Of a stretch of DNA of 54,684 bases, positions 1-12,281 are shown in pieces. This DNA is from an uncultured bacterium (lineage in GTDB: Bacteria > Verrucomicrobiota > Kiritimatiellia > RFP12 > UBA1067). The notes under the pieces were generated by a model, which saw nothing but the letters and a program-made list of their open reading frames with translations, did not search any database and was not told the DNA's origin. Made by a program: the position numbers and the translations under genes. How positions within the stretch are numbered: the stretch's first letter is position 1; every line of letters begins with the position of its first letter. The stretch covers positions 1 through 54,684 of the forward strand of contig CADCGZ010000017.1 of assembly GCA_902801025.1 (NCBI GenBank), in the 5' to 3' direction.

Positions 1-1
1 C

Positions 2-4121
<4,120 letters not shown>

Positions 4122-4141
4122 CAACTGGGAGAAATCCCGTG

Positions 4142-4178
4142 AAAAAGGGCGCGGCAGATTTGCCGCGCCCTTTTTCTA
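4142..4178 (+). terminator. Rho-independent terminator after rpoC
   Basis: A perfect 15-base-pair inverted repeat (arms 4142-4156 and 4161-4175, loop GATT, core GGGCGCGGCA/TGCCGCGCCC) with A-rich and T-rich ends starts 20 bases after the rpoC stop. It should end the RNA polymerase operon and isolate it from the following promoter. Confidence 0.93.
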
Positions 4179-4235
4179 TAAGTTCCTGCGTCAGAACTTT
4201 AACCTGCTTGTAGAACGCCGCGCGCGGCCGTTTTT

Positions 4236-4244
4236 TGGTATAAT
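4236..4244 (+). promoter_or_regulatory. Extended -10 promoter of the IMP cyclohydrolase gene
   Basis: TGGTATAAT is preceded by a T-run, with no good -35 hexamer. The ATG lies 23 bases after the box and is preceded by a strong Shine-Dalgarno sequence (AAGGAGGT, 4258-4265), so this transcript has a short ordinary leader, unlike the leaderless cases in this window. Confidence 0.8.
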
Positions 4245-4267
4245 ACCTAAAATTTCAAGGAGGTAAT

Positions 4268-4948
4268 ATGGCTTTAAACATCGTAACTGAAATCGACGGC
4301 AGGGTGCAGGTAAAGAACGTCCTCATGAGCGTGAGCGACAAGACGGGTCTCGAGACTTTCGTCCCCGCACTCGTCAAGGCATGCCCCGGCGTAAAGATCT
4401 ACTCCACCGGCGGCACCTACACCAAGGTCAAGGAAATCCTCGGCGACAAGGCGGGCGACACGCTCGTCGCCGTTTCCGACTACACTGGCCAGCCGGAGAT
4501 GCAGGGCGGTCTCGTGAAGACGCTCGACTTCAAGATCTACCTCGGCCTCCTCTCCGAGACCTACAACGATGCCCACCAGGCCGACCTCAAGCGCCTCTCC
4601 GCGCTCCCGATCGACATGGTCGTCGTCAATCTCTATCCTTTCCAGCAGACTGTCGCCAAGGCGGGTGTCACTCCCGAAATGGCGAGGACAAACATCGACA
4701 TCGGTGGCCCCTGCATGGTTCGTGCGTCTGCAAAGAACTACCTGCGCGTCGCGTCCGTGACGGATCCGCTCGACTACCCGAACATCGTTCAGGAACTCGA
4801 GTCACACGGTGGTTCGCTTGGCCTCGACACGCGCTTCAAGCTCATGAAGAAGGCGTTCACGCACACCGCCGAGTACGACACGGCGATTTCCAAGTTCTTC
4901 ACTACGCGCACGTGGGAAGAAGTCGAGAAGACCTACAACCTCCACTGA
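4268..4948 (+). CDS. purH: Stand-alone IMP cyclohydrolase domain (PurH N-terminal half)
   Basis: At 226 residues this matches only the MGS-like IMP cyclohydrolase half of bifunctional PurH, which closes FAICAR to IMP in the last step of purine synthesis. Visible blocks are SVSDKTGLE (about residues 21-29), YSTGGTY, IDMVVVNLYPF (about 116), NIDIGGPCMVRASAKN (about 143) and AFTHTAEYDTAI near the end. The AICAR transformylase domain is absent, so that step must be encoded elsewhere. The usual GRVKTLHPKIHGG block reads GGLVKTLDFKIYLG, an atypical sequence around a normally conserved site. The start is fixed by the perfect Shine-Dalgarno sequence. The membrane-protein gene follows after 5 bases. 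Confidence 0.9.
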   Translation: MALNIVTEIDGRVQVKNVLMSVSDKTGLETFVPALVKACPGVKIYSTGGTYTKVKEILGDKAGDTLVAVSDYTGQPEMQGGLVKTLDFKIYLGLLSETYNDAHQADLKRLSALPIDMVVVNLYPFQQTVAKAGVTPEMARTNIDIGGPCMVRASAKNYLRVASVTDPLDYPNIVQELESHGGSLGLDTRFKLMKKAFTHTAEYDTAISKFFTTRTWEEVEKTYNLH

Positions 4949-4953
4949 TCGGC

Positions 4954-5724
4954 ATGAAGTTCCTCAAGAGCTGGTTTTCGGGCCCCGCGCTCTGGTTCGC
5001 CGGAGTCGCGACGCTTCTTGTCACTTGGGTCGTCATGGAGCCCGCGGCGCTCGTACACGCCTTTGACCAGGACGGCTACTCTCCGTTCGAGCTCGCGACG
5101 CTGCCGTTCTTCGCGGCAATCGTCCCGCTCGTGTGGTGGAAGTGCCCGTTTACCGGCTCGAAGCGCCGCCGCGCAATTCTCTGCTTCGCTGTTTCGCTCG
5201 TCGCGCTGATGGCGATTGTGAAGGAGATGGATCTCCACAACATGGCGCTCCACGCGCTCTGCCCCGACTATGTGGGCGAGGACGGGAAGATCATACCTGG
5301 CGTCCTTTTCAAGCCGAACGGCCAGCCGCTTACCGGAACGCCGTTCAAGGCGCGGTTTCTCACAAACGGCGCTGTGCCGTTTGGCGCAAAGGCGTTCGTC
5401 GTCCTCTACTTCACGGCGTTTTTCGGCGTGTTCGCGGCGGGGATGCTCTATTTTGCGGTGCCGTTCGTAAAGGGAGTGTTCTCACTCAATCCTGTTGCGT
5501 GGTCGTTTGGCTGCTTTGGCGGTTCTGGCGTTCTCGTCCAGGTTGCAGACCGGCTTCCTTCGTGGCTCGGCCACGCTCACGGACTTGAGAAGTCAGAAGG
5601 CGCGGTGACTGCCGCGCAGTCACTGTGTACCGCGCTCGAAGAGGGCGGCGAAATGATGATCGCCATCTTCGCGCTTCTTGCAATCTACCAGTCCTGGCTC
5701 ATCCACAACAAAGACAATGGGTAA
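4954..5724 (+). CDS. Polytopic membrane protein of unknown function
   Basis: The 256-residue protein has about five or six hydrophobic segments (around residues 9-26, 45-60, 70-85, 150-172, 180-200 and 230-250) separated by short basic loops, with an extracytoplasmic-looking stretch at about 95-145. A conserved-looking acidic patch (EEGGEM) precedes the last segment. I do not recognise a family. The start ATG lies 5 bases after the purH-like stop. The end overlaps the next gene, whose ATG (5717) sits inside the last codons, suggesting translational coupling with the glycosyltransferase. Confidence 0.82.
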   Translation: MKFLKSWFSGPALWFAGVATLLVTWVVMEPAALVHAFDQDGYSPFELATLPFFAAIVPLVWWKCPFTGSKRRRAILCFAVSLVALMAIVKEMDLHNMALHALCPDYVGEDGKIIPGVLFKPNGQPLTGTPFKARFLTNGAVPFGAKAFVVLYFTAFFGVFAAGMLYFAVPFVKGVFSLNPVAWSFGCFGGSGVLVQVADRLPSWLGHAHGLEKSEGAVTAAQSLCTALEEGGEMMIAIFALLAIYQSWLIHNKDNG

Positions 5725-6805
5725 GAGAGTCCTTTTCTGGGGTCGGTTCGACCACGGTTACTCAAAGACGCGCGTAAATGCCGCGGCGTTTCGCGCGCTT
5801 GGCTGGGAGGTCGACTACTTCGACGTGAAGTGGTGTTGCCGGCTTGGCGATGTCGAAGCGTTTTTCCGCGGGCTTGACCGCCGGCCGAGGCCTGACCTCG
5901 TGCTCGTTCCCGTCTGCCGTCAGCGTGACATCGCGGCGGCTTGCCGGTGGGCGCACAAGCGCGGCATCAAGGTTCTCTTCGACCCGATGATCTCTGCATG
6001 GGACAAGAAAGTCCTCGAGCAGAAGAAGTGGAAAGCCGAAGAGCGTCGCGCGAAGCGGCTTCTCGCGTGGGAGAAGAAGCTCATGGCGATGCCCGACTTC
6101 ATCACGTGGGACACTTCCTGCCATGTCGATTTTGCCGCGGAATATCTCGACGTGCCGCGCGAGAAGATGACGCCGCTTTTCACTGGCACGGACGAAGAGG
6201 TCTTCAAGCCGGTTGTTGAAGATGTTGGCCGTGTAGAACGTGTAGATCGTGCAGATGGAGTCTTCAAGGTGCTCTATCATGGTGCCTACCTTCCGCTTCA
6301 TGGAACCGAGGTCATTGTAGAAGCGGCTCGCATGACGCAGGATCTGCCGATACAGTGGGATTTCCTTGGCTGGGGCGCGTACAAGGCATCCACCGAGGCG
6401 AAGGCGAAGGGCCTCAAGAACGTCAGGTTCCTCGAGAAGGTTCCGTATGTCAAGGTGCCCGAGGTGATTTGCGCCCACGACATAGTTCTCGGCGTGTTCG
6501 GCACGACTGCGAAGGCGGCGCGCGTCATCGGCAACAAGGTCTACGAGTGCATGGCGTGTGCAAGACCCACGATCAACGAGTTCTGCACCGGCTATCCGCC
6601 GAGCGCGAAGGAATGCAAAGCGATAAAGTTCATTCCGCCGGGCGATCCTGCCGCGCTCGTCAAGGCCGTCGAGGAGTATCGCGCCGACTGGGCGAACAAG
6701 GAGATGTATTTCCGCGAGGCGCGTGCGTTCTTCGACCGCGAGCTCTCGATGAAGGTCGTGACTGCCCAGCTCGCCGACATCCTTAAGCGAATGGGATTGG
6801 GGTAA
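5717..6805 (+). CDS. Glycosyltransferase, GT4-like (GT-B fold)
   Basis: The 362-residue protein has a Rossmann-type N-terminal half beginning [18 protein letters not shown] and a C-terminal half with GT4 features: [11 protein letters not shown] at the start of the nucleotide-sugar domain, an L-x-F-L-G-W-G strand, and [14 protein letters not shown] in place of the usual EGxxxxxxEAxAxG block. It probably moves a sugar from an activated donor onto a lipid or glycan; the substrate cannot be read. The ATG overlaps the preceding stop, indicating coupling. Odd point: the linker between the two halves contains a 30-base stretch (6228-6257) made of 9-base units shared with intergenic repeats at 6811 and 19128, read in frame as RVERVDRAD. 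Confidence 0.88.
   Translation: MGKRVLFWGRFDHGYSKTRVNAAAFRALGWEVDYFDVKWCCRLGDVEAFFRGLDRRPRPDLVLVPVCRQRDIAAACRWAHKRGIKVLFDPMISAWDKKVLEQKKWKAEERRAKRLLAWEKKLMAMPDFITWDTSCHVDFAAEYLDVPREKMTPLFTGTDEEVFKPVVEDVGRVERVDRADGVFKVLYHGAYLPLHGTEVIVEAARMTQDLPIQWDFLGWGAYKASTEAKAKGLKNVRFLEKVPYVKVPEVICAHDIVLGVFGTTAKAARVIGNKVYECMACARPTINEFCTGYPPSAKECKAIKFIPPGDPAALVKAVEEYRADWANKEMYFREARAFFDRELSMKVVTAQLADILKRMGLG
6228..6257 (+). repeat. Family A 9-base-unit repeat inside a coding sequence
   Basis: Three 9-base units (GTGTAGAAC, GTGTAGATC, GTGCAGATG) match one arm of the intergenic palindromes at 6811-6870 and 19128-19184. Because the unit is three codons long the frame is kept, adding residues between the two glycosyltransferase domains. 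Confidence 0.75.
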
Positions 6806-6810
6806 GAATT

Positions 6811-6870
6811 AACCATGCAGAACATGTAGAACATGCAGAAGTTCTACACGATCTACACGTTCTACACGGC
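6811..6870. repeat. Family A palindromic repeat, intergenic
   Basis: Three units of the type CATGTAGAA are followed by three inverted units of the type TTCTACACG, forming a near-perfect 60-base inverted repeat between the glycosyltransferase gene and rph. It could form a long hairpin in the transcript. It shares its sequence with 19128-19184. Confidence 0.85.
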
Positions 6871-6891
6871 TCAAAAGAAAGAAAGCTTAAA

Positions 6892-7587
6892 ATGTCCAAG
6901 AAGAGAGATCAGCTTAGGCCAATCAAGCTCATCAGGAATTTCACGAAGCATGCCGCGGGGAGCGTCCTCATCAAGTGGGGCGACACGTGGGTACTTTGCA
7001 CCGCGAGTGTCGAGGAAAAGGTGCCGCCGTTCCTAAAGGGCACAGGCAAGGGATGGGTCACGGCCGAGTATTCTATGCTTCCCTCGTCTACCGGTGGCGG
7101 ACGCAAGGACCGCGACATAAAGAAGCTGAAACAAGACGCCCGCTCCACCGAGATCCAGCGTCTTGTCGGGCGCTCTCTCCGCGCGGCTGTCGACATGTCG
7201 AAGCTCGGCGAGCGCCAGATAACGATAGACTGCGACGTCCTGCAGGCAGACGGCGGCACGAGGTGCGCGTCGATCACGGGTGGCATGGTCGCGCTCGAAG
7301 ACGCCGTGCGCAAGCTTCTCGCTGCAGGCGTTATTACCGAGAATCCCATCGTCCACCGCATCGCGGCGGTGTCGGTCGGCGTCTGCGACGGAAAGCCGAC
7401 GCTCGATCTCGACTATGCCCACGACTCGACCGCAGAGGTCGACCTAAACGTCGTGATGACCGACGACGGTCGCTATGTCGAGCTTCAGGGAACGGCTGAG
7501 CACAAGCCATTTACGGAAGAATCGCTTGACGCCCTCCGCGCACTCGCGAGGAAGGGGCTCAAGCGCATTTTCGCGCTGACGCGCTGA
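6892..7587 (+). CDS. rph: Ribonuclease PH
   Basis: RNase PH is a phosphate-dependent 3'-to-5' exonuclease that trims tRNA 3' ends. The 231-residue product has the family blocks [11 protein letters not shown] (residues 6-16), [29 protein letters not shown] (about 55), [15 protein letters not shown] (about 84), [22 protein letters not shown] (about 107) and [19 protein letters not shown] (about 176), covering the phosphate-binding arginine and acidic active-site residues. The length is slightly short of the usual 235-240. The ATG follows the palindromic repeat and a purine-rich ribosome site (AAGAAAGAAAG). Only 10 bases separate it from the next gene, so they are probably co-transcribed. Confidence 0.95.
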   Translation: MSKKRDQLRPIKLIRNFTKHAAGSVLIKWGDTWVLCTASVEEKVPPFLKGTGKGWVTAEYSMLPSSTGGGRKDRDIKKLKQDARSTEIQRLVGRSLRAAVDMSKLGERQITIDCDVLQADGGTRCASITGGMVALEDAVRKLLAAGVITENPIVHRIAAVSVGVCDGKPTLDLDYAHDSTAEVDLNVVMTDDGRYVELQGTAEHKPFTEESLDALRALARKGLKRIFALTR

Positions 7588-7597
7588 AAGGGGAGGA

Positions 7598-8572
7598 ATG
7601 AAGGGAAGCGTAATCACTCGCAGGGGTTTCCTGGGAGCTTCTGCCGCGTTCGCGGCGCTTGCGGAGAGGTCGGTATCGGCGGAAGACGCGCCGGTGGCGC
7701 CAGAAGGGGGAATCCGAGTCCTCTTCCTCGGCACGGGCGCCTCTGGGTGGGATCCGAAGTGGGCCGAGGGAAATGCGAACGCGCGCCGCCAGTCGAGTGT
7801 GCTTCTCGATGGGAAGGTGCTTATCGACTTCACGCAGTGCTCGTTCGACAAGCTTCCAAAGGAATGCCATCCCGAGGTTCTTTTCCAGACTCACTCGCAC
7901 GGCGACCACTACAGCCCGAGGGCGGCCGTCAAGTCTGGCGTGAAGCGCATGTATGTCAACGAGACGTGGGCGGCGTCCGCGAAGCGCGGAGTCGAAAAGG
8001 CGGCTGAGGCGCTTTCTCTGCCGGCACCCGAAGTCATCGCGCTGCCGTTCGGCAAGGCGGTCGAGGAGTGTGGGCTCAAGATTACCGGCGTTCCTGCGAA
8101 CCACAGCACCTCGCGCGTGACCGATGGCGTGCTTGAGCGCACGTCGCTCTATCTCGTCGAGAAGGGCTCTGCACGGCTTCTTTACGCCACCGACACCGCC
8201 GGGATTCCGGGCGACGCGGCAAGGATGATCGGCATAGATCCACATATCTACCCTGACAACTACAAGTACTACCGCGAAACATCGGCGGCGTTCGTGCACG
8301 AGCCCGCGCCGCTTACGGCGATTATCATGGAAGCGACGAACGGCGATCTCGACGAGGACTTCCGCATGTTCGTTCATTCGGGCGTCCAGCTTGTCGCCCG
8401 TACCGTCAACATGCTGAAGAAGACCGGCCGCTACAAGCCGCCGGCCGGTCAGAAGGTGTATCTAACCCACCTTGCGATCAAGTACCGCGACTGGCCTGCG
8501 GAGAAGATCAACGCCGAACTTCCCGAGCCCCTTGCAGCCGCCTATGATGGGCTTGAGCTGACCCTTGGCTGA
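7598..8572 (+). CDS. Tat-exported metallo-beta-lactamase-fold hydrolase
   Basis: The 324-residue protein opens with a twin-arginine signal (TRRGFLGASAAF, residues 7-18) ending near ERSVSAED, so it should be exported folded. The mature part begins with VLFLGTGASGWDP, and the metal-binding motif THSHGDHY lies near residue 101. Later histidines and an aspartate (ANHSTS near 167, YATDTAGIPG near 192, LTHLA near 290) complete a binuclear-metal site of the MBL superfamily, closest in style to the phosphodiesterase (PhnP/RNase Z-like) branch. The substrate is unknown. A strong ribosome site (GGGGAGGA) precedes the ATG. The downstream gene converges with only 11 bases between stops and no visible terminator. 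Confidence 0.88.
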   Translation: MKGSVITRRGFLGASAAFAALAERSVSAEDAPVAPEGGIRVLFLGTGASGWDPKWAEGNANARRQSSVLLDGKVLIDFTQCSFDKLPKECHPEVLFQTHSHGDHYSPRAAVKSGVKRMYVNETWAASAKRGVEKAAEALSLPAPEVIALPFGKAVEECGLKITGVPANHSTSRVTDGVLERTSLYLVEKGSARLLYATDTAGIPGDAARMIGIDPHIYPDNYKYYRETSAAFVHEPAPLTAIIMEATNGDLDEDFRMFVHSGVQLVARTVNMLKKTGRYKPPAGQKVYLTHLAIKYRDWPAEKINAELPEPLAAAYDGLELTLG

Positions 8573-8583
8573 GGCGCCAGCGT

Positions 8584-9030
8584 CTATTTTGTCGTCTTTG
8601 TTCCCTGAAGCCGGCCCTGTGCATCGCGGTAGGTTGTCTTGCCGTTTTTGTCGGTCGTCGCGGTGCCTTGAAGTCGGCCCATCGAGTCGCGCCATGTAGT
8701 CTTTCCGTTCTTGTCGGTCGTGACCGTTCCCTGAAGCCGTCCCATAGAGTCGCGGTAGGTTGTCTTTCCGTTCTTGTCGGTAGTTGCGGTGCCCTGGAGT
8801 CGCCCCATCGAGTCGCGCCAGGTGGTCTTGCCGCTGCTGTCGGTTGTCGTGGTTCCCTGAAGTCGGCCCATTGAGTCGCGGTAGGTGGTTTTCCCGCTCG
8901 TGGTAGTCGTCTTCGTGCCCTGAAGCCGCCCCTGCGCGTCACGATAGGTCGTCTTGGTGTCGGCAAGGCATGTTCCCGCGAGCGCGAGGCACGCGATTGC
9001 CGTTGCGAGAATTTTCGTAGTCTTGTTCAT
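8584..9030 (-). CDS. Secreted protein of six 21-residue RHS/YD-like repeats
   Basis: The 148-residue product has a signal peptide (residues 1-23, ending TCLA/DTK) followed entirely by six tandem copies of a 21-residue unit with core YRDSMGRLQGT and a TT-DKNG-KTT linker. The G-R-L-x-G-T pattern resembles single RHS/YD repeats or short MORN-like strands, so a beta-rich extracellular fibre or binding surface is plausible, but no known family is certain. Tyr and Trp alternate at the fourth position of the inner units. The start chosen (MNKTTK) has AAGGTGTGAC upstream and the signal peptide directly after it; a longer upstream reading frame is not needed. It converges on the metallo-hydrolase gene. 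Confidence 0.85.
   Translation of the reverse strand: MNKTTKILATAIACLALAGTCLADTKTTYRDAQGRLQGTKTTTTSGKTTYRDSMGRLQGTTTTDSSGKTTWRDSMGRLQGTATTDKNGKTTYRDSMGRLQGTVTTDKNGKTTWRDSMGRLQGTATTDKNGKTTYRDAQGRLQGTKTTK
8587..8961 (-). repeat. 63-base tandem repeat array, six units
   Basis: Coding repeat with a 63-base period (21 codons); the inner units are nearly identical at DNA level. Such an array can gain or lose whole units in frame by slippage, so length variation between strains is expected. Confidence 0.85.
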
Positions 9031-9155
9031 GTCACACCTTGCCTTTCTGCGTTGTCGCATGTGTATTTTTGTGCTTGTGCCAAGTAAGGAAAACAAAAAG
9101 TGTATTTCTGACAAAAATTTTTTCAAGTGGTGTGATAATCATGTCAGGCTGCGTG

Positions 9156-9164
9156 TGGTATAAT
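9156..9164 (+). promoter_or_regulatory. Extended -10, predicted leaderless start
   Basis: TGGTATAAT ends 6 bases before the ATG at 9171. There is no Shine-Dalgarno sequence and no clear -35, so the first transcribed base should be close to the A of the start codon. Confidence 0.75.
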
Positions 9165-9170
9165 GTTGCC

Positions 9171-10433
9171 ATGGCAAAATCGCATTTAGTTCTTGCCCTT
9201 GTGGCCGCCGTGATTCTCCCCACGGAGGCGGCGTTAAAGGGCATAGTCCTTTGGCCGCATCAGGCGCGCAAGTACCCCGACCTCTCGGCTGCCATATCGC
9301 TTGAGTATTCCTATGCGTTGCCGTGCGACGTGGTCTCGGGCACGAATTCAACCGGCGCGCTCGTCTGCGACTGGAGCAAGATCGACTCGCTTCTGGACGA
9401 CATCGCATCGCGCGGGCATCAGGCGATAATTCGCTTTCGCTACGCGTACCCCGGCGAGAAGCTCGACGGAACGAAAGGCGCGACGGCGGTTCCGGCGTTT
9501 ATAAAGAACTCTCCCGGCTACAAGGAGACGTTTTCTGCCAATCCCGGCGGAGACGGCCCTACCTACTACCCCGACTGGTCGTGCCCTCTGCTTGAGGATT
9601 TCACGCTCTTGTTCTATTCCGCGTTTGCCGCCCGCTACGACGCCGATCCGCGCCTCGCCTTCGTGCAGGCAGGGTTTGGCCATTGGGCTGAATACCATAC
9701 GAGCGGCACGAAGACCGAGCTTGGGCGCAACTTCCCCTCGATGGATTTCCAGCGCAGGTTCTTCCGTCATCTCGCGAAGTCGTTCGTCGAGACTCCGTGG
9801 ATGGTCTCCATCGACGCGGCGGGGCAGGACGGGGAGCGCTCGCCGGCGACGGCGTTTGCCGCTGAGGGGCTTGCCTTCGGGCTCTTCGACGACAGCTTCA
9901 TGTGCAAGAAGCATGACGTAGTCGACGGCAAGGGCGGTTGGAACGAGCGCAACTGGAGGTTGTTTGGCGAAGACCACTGGAAACGCGGCCCTCACGGCGG
10001 CGAGATCAGCTACTACAGCCGCCGCGACCAACGCGAGTTCCTGAACCCTGATGGACTCTATGGCACGACATGGGCGCAGGCCGCGGCAAAATACCACATG
10101 ACGTTTGTGATTGCAAACGATTCGCCGCGAGGCCCTTTCGCCACGCCTGAACGCTTCAAGGAGGCCGCTCGCGAGTGCGGACCAGAACTTGTCGCAACCA
10201 ATGTGGAGGCCAGTGCCGACGGCGTCTCGGTCACCGTCGTAAACAAGGGCGTTGCCCCGCCGTACCACGATATCACCCTTGCCGTCGGCGGCAAATCTGC
10301 CGCGGGTTCGCTCAAGGGCCTTCTTCCTGGCGAAAGCCGCGTCCTCTTCGCAAAGGGTGCGCGTCTTGACGGGGCGCTTGCGCTTGTCTCCAAGAAGTTC
10401 CTCGCGCCAATTCCGCTTGCGCGCGGCGAATAG
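9171..10433 (+). CDS. Secreted glycosidase-like protein with DUF4832-type C-terminus
   Basis: The 420-residue product has a signal peptide (MAKSHLVLALVAAVILPTEA), a domain with TIM-barrel style features (KIDSLLDDIASRGHQAIIRFRYAYPG; LAFVQAGFGHWAEYHTSG) and a C-terminal beta domain (VEASADGVSVTVVNKGVAPPYHDI ... GLLPGESRVL) like that of DUF4832 proteins, which accompany glycoside hydrolases. The glutamate in GHWAEYH is a reasonable catalytic candidate. The substrate is unknown; a glycan is inferred from fold and export. I chose the internal ATG at 9171 over an upstream start because the promoter box lies just before it and the signal peptide begins there. Confidence 0.78.
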   Translation: MAKSHLVLALVAAVILPTEAALKGIVLWPHQARKYPDLSAAISLEYSYALPCDVVSGTNSTGALVCDWSKIDSLLDDIASRGHQAIIRFRYAYPGEKLDGTKGATAVPAFIKNSPGYKETFSANPGGDGPTYYPDWSCPLLEDFTLLFYSAFAARYDADPRLAFVQAGFGHWAEYHTSGTKTELGRNFPSMDFQRRFFRHLAKSFVETPWMVSIDAAGQDGERSPATAFAAEGLAFGLFDDSFMCKKHDVVDGKGGWNERNWRLFGEDHWKRGPHGGEISYYSRRDQREFLNPDGLYGTTWAQAAAKYHMTFVIANDSPRGPFATPERFKEAARECGPELVATNVEASADGVSVTVVNKGVAPPYHDITLAVGGKSAAGSLKGLLPGESRVLFAKGARLDGALALVSKKFLAPIPLARGE

Positions 10434-10452
10434 GATTTTTCGCAGCTGAATT

Positions 10453-10461
10453 TGGTATAAT
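10453..10461 (+). promoter_or_regulatory. Extended -10, predicted leaderless start
   Basis: TGGTATAAT preceded by AATT; the ATG at 10470 follows after 8 bases with no ribosome site. It drives the papain-fold peptidase and probably the Sir2 gene. Confidence 0.75.
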
Positions 10462-10469
10462 AGCGGCAA

Positions 10470-12260
10470 ATGAGAAACGGACGGACTATCGCGACGATGA
10501 TGGCGGCGTTGCTTTGTGCGCTGTCGCTCGTCGCATCTGCCGACGATTCCCCCCGCGCGACTGGTTATCGCCCGCCGACGAGGGGAGTTGCGATGAGGCG
10601 TGTTGGTTCCGCGCAGAAGTCGCGGCTTCTGCGCGTTTCCTCCAGGACGACGCTTCCTTCGAAATGGAATTCGTGCGAGCAAGGATGGGTCTCACCCGTC
10701 AAGAACCAGGGGAACGTCGGCGCATGTTGGGCTTTTGCCGCATACGCGACTCTTGAGACGCAGCTCCTTAAGGCGGGGAAGGGCGAATGGGACTTCTCCG
10801 AGAAGAACATGGTGAACTTGCATGGTTGGAATCTGAGCCCTAACAAAGGCGGGAACAACGATGTTGCGGCATCTTATCTGTTGCGATGGGGCGGTGCTGT
10901 CGCGGAGACAAATGATGTATATAAATCGTCGATGTCGGCATGGACGAGTAGTCCCTTGCTGTCGCCTGCCGTCCGTGTCCAGCATGTCGTCTGGACAGAT
11001 CCGATTGACGGTTCGCAGGAAAGCTCAGATGCGCTTAAGGAGGCGATCGTGGGATATGGCGCCGTTGCAACGTCGATGTATTTTAACGATAACTTTGTCC
11101 GTAACGAGTCGCATTATTACTTCGGAGAGAAGGATCCCAACCATGCCGTTGCTATTGTCGGATGGGATGACGAGTATCCGACGAACAACTTCAAAAATTT
11201 CCCGCCAGGTCCTGGCGCATGGATCATGAAGAACAGCTGGGGGAAATCAGTCGGCAGCAACGGCTTCTACTATGTGTCGTACCACGATTCGCGGTTTGCG
11301 CGGTTGTATAATGGCGCAGTGTTCGTTCCGGCAAAGTATGACGAGGACTACGATGCAGTCCGAGGATATGATAGGTTTGGGCCAGTATGGATAAGTGACG
11401 ATCCCCATGATCGACAGGCCGCGGTCTTTACGGCAACATGGAACGAATGGCTCGATGCGGTCGGCGTTTGGGCGCCATACGCTTCGATTTCGTATGAAAT
11501 CTCCGTTTATACGAATGTGATGCGTGGGGGGGATTCGCCCATTGACGGAGGTTGTTTGGCCATTTCGCAGTCTGGAACGCTTATCAATGCCGGTTTCACC
11601 ACGGTTCATCTCGAAACGCCTGTTGCGCTTGCCGACGGAACATCGTTTGCCGTAGTCTATCGCCAAGTGGGATGTAATGTATTTTACGTAGACAAAAAGT
11701 ACGGAGAGTATATAGACGGAGAGTATGTAGTTTTCTGTGATCCGGATATTTCAAAAGGCAATACGTATTTCGGCCGGGTTTCGCGGTCTGGCTCTGTCAG
11801 TTGGAGTGATTGCGCTGACATTGACGGTGGATGTGCCGCTTGCATCAAGGCATATACGCGCTCGACGGTTTCCGCGCGGACTGGCGACGCACCTTTTGAG
11901 ACGGACGACGGCACAACGTACCTTTCCGATCTTGAGCATACGAACACAACGCTTTTTGCAGAGACCGCCGGGACCTTTGGCGCGTCAGTCGGGCTTGTAG
12001 GCGCAAACGGACGTTCGCTGTGGACGAGCTGGCTTGCAGGGCTCGATCCGTCTGCCGGGGGAAGTGCGGAGTTCACCGTTTCGATTGACGTTTCCGGCGG
12101 AGTGCCGAACTTGACCTGGAGTCCCGATCTTGGCGCTGCTCGCACCTATACCGTGTGGGGACGCGAGACTCTCGATGCGGCGGATTCGTGGGAGCAGGTC
12201 GATGTCGACGACATTGGCACGAGCCAGTTTAAGTTTTTCAAGGTGACTGTCGGGCAATAG
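10470..12260 (+). CDS. Secreted papain-family (C1A) cysteine peptidase with lectin-like domain
   Basis: The 596-residue product has a signal peptide (about residues 1-25) and a C1A peptidase core: oxyanion glutamine and catalytic cysteine in VKNQGNVGACWAF (Cys near 86), histidine in NHAVAIVGWDD (near 223) and asparagine in IMKNSWG (near 255). A beta-rich region (about 300-460, beginning AAVFTATWNEWLDAVGVWAP) matches the lectin-like domain that often follows C1A peptidases in bacteria. A further beta domain closes the protein, ending in FKFFKVTVGQ. No separate inhibitory pro-domain is obvious. It likely degrades or processes extracellular protein. The Sir2 gene follows 21 bases later. Confidence 0.9.
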   Translation: MRNGRTIATMMAALLCALSLVASADDSPRATGYRPPTRGVAMRRVGSAQKSRLLRVSSRTTLPSKWNSCEQGWVSPVKNQGNVGACWAFAAYATLETQLLKAGKGEWDFSEKNMVNLHGWNLSPNKGGNNDVAASYLLRWGGAVAETNDVYKSSMSAWTSSPLLSPAVRVQHVVWTDPIDGSQESSDALKEAIVGYGAVATSMYFNDNFVRNESHYYFGEKDPNHAVAIVGWDDEYPTNNFKNFPPGPGAWIMKNSWGKSVGSNGFYYVSYHDSRFARLYNGAVFVPAKYDEDYDAVRGYDRFGPVWISDDPHDRQAAVFTATWNEWLDAVGVWAPYASISYEISVYTNVMRGGDSPIDGGCLAISQSGTLINAGFTTVHLETPVALADGTSFAVVYRQVGCNVFYVDKKYGEYIDGEYVVFCDPDISKGNTYFGRVSRSGSVSWSDCADIDGGCAACIKAYTRSTVSARTGDAPFETDDGTTYLSDLEHTNTTLFAETAGTFGASVGLVGANGRSLWTSWLAGLDPSAGGSAEFTVSIDVSGGVPNLTWSPDLGAARTYTVWGRETLDAADSWEQVDVDDIGTSQFKFFKVTVGQ

Positions 12261-12281
12261 GACTACTCAAAGGAGGCGCGA

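Noticed and set aside
6811..6870. Possible tRNA-like or riboswitch structure before rph
   Set aside because: The fold is a single long hairpin made of 9-base units found elsewhere, including inside a gene; no aptamer or cloverleaf features.
8587..8961. Possible CRISPR array because of the regular 63-base period
   Set aside because: The whole unit is coding and nearly identical throughout, without unique spacers; it encodes the 21-residue protein repeat.
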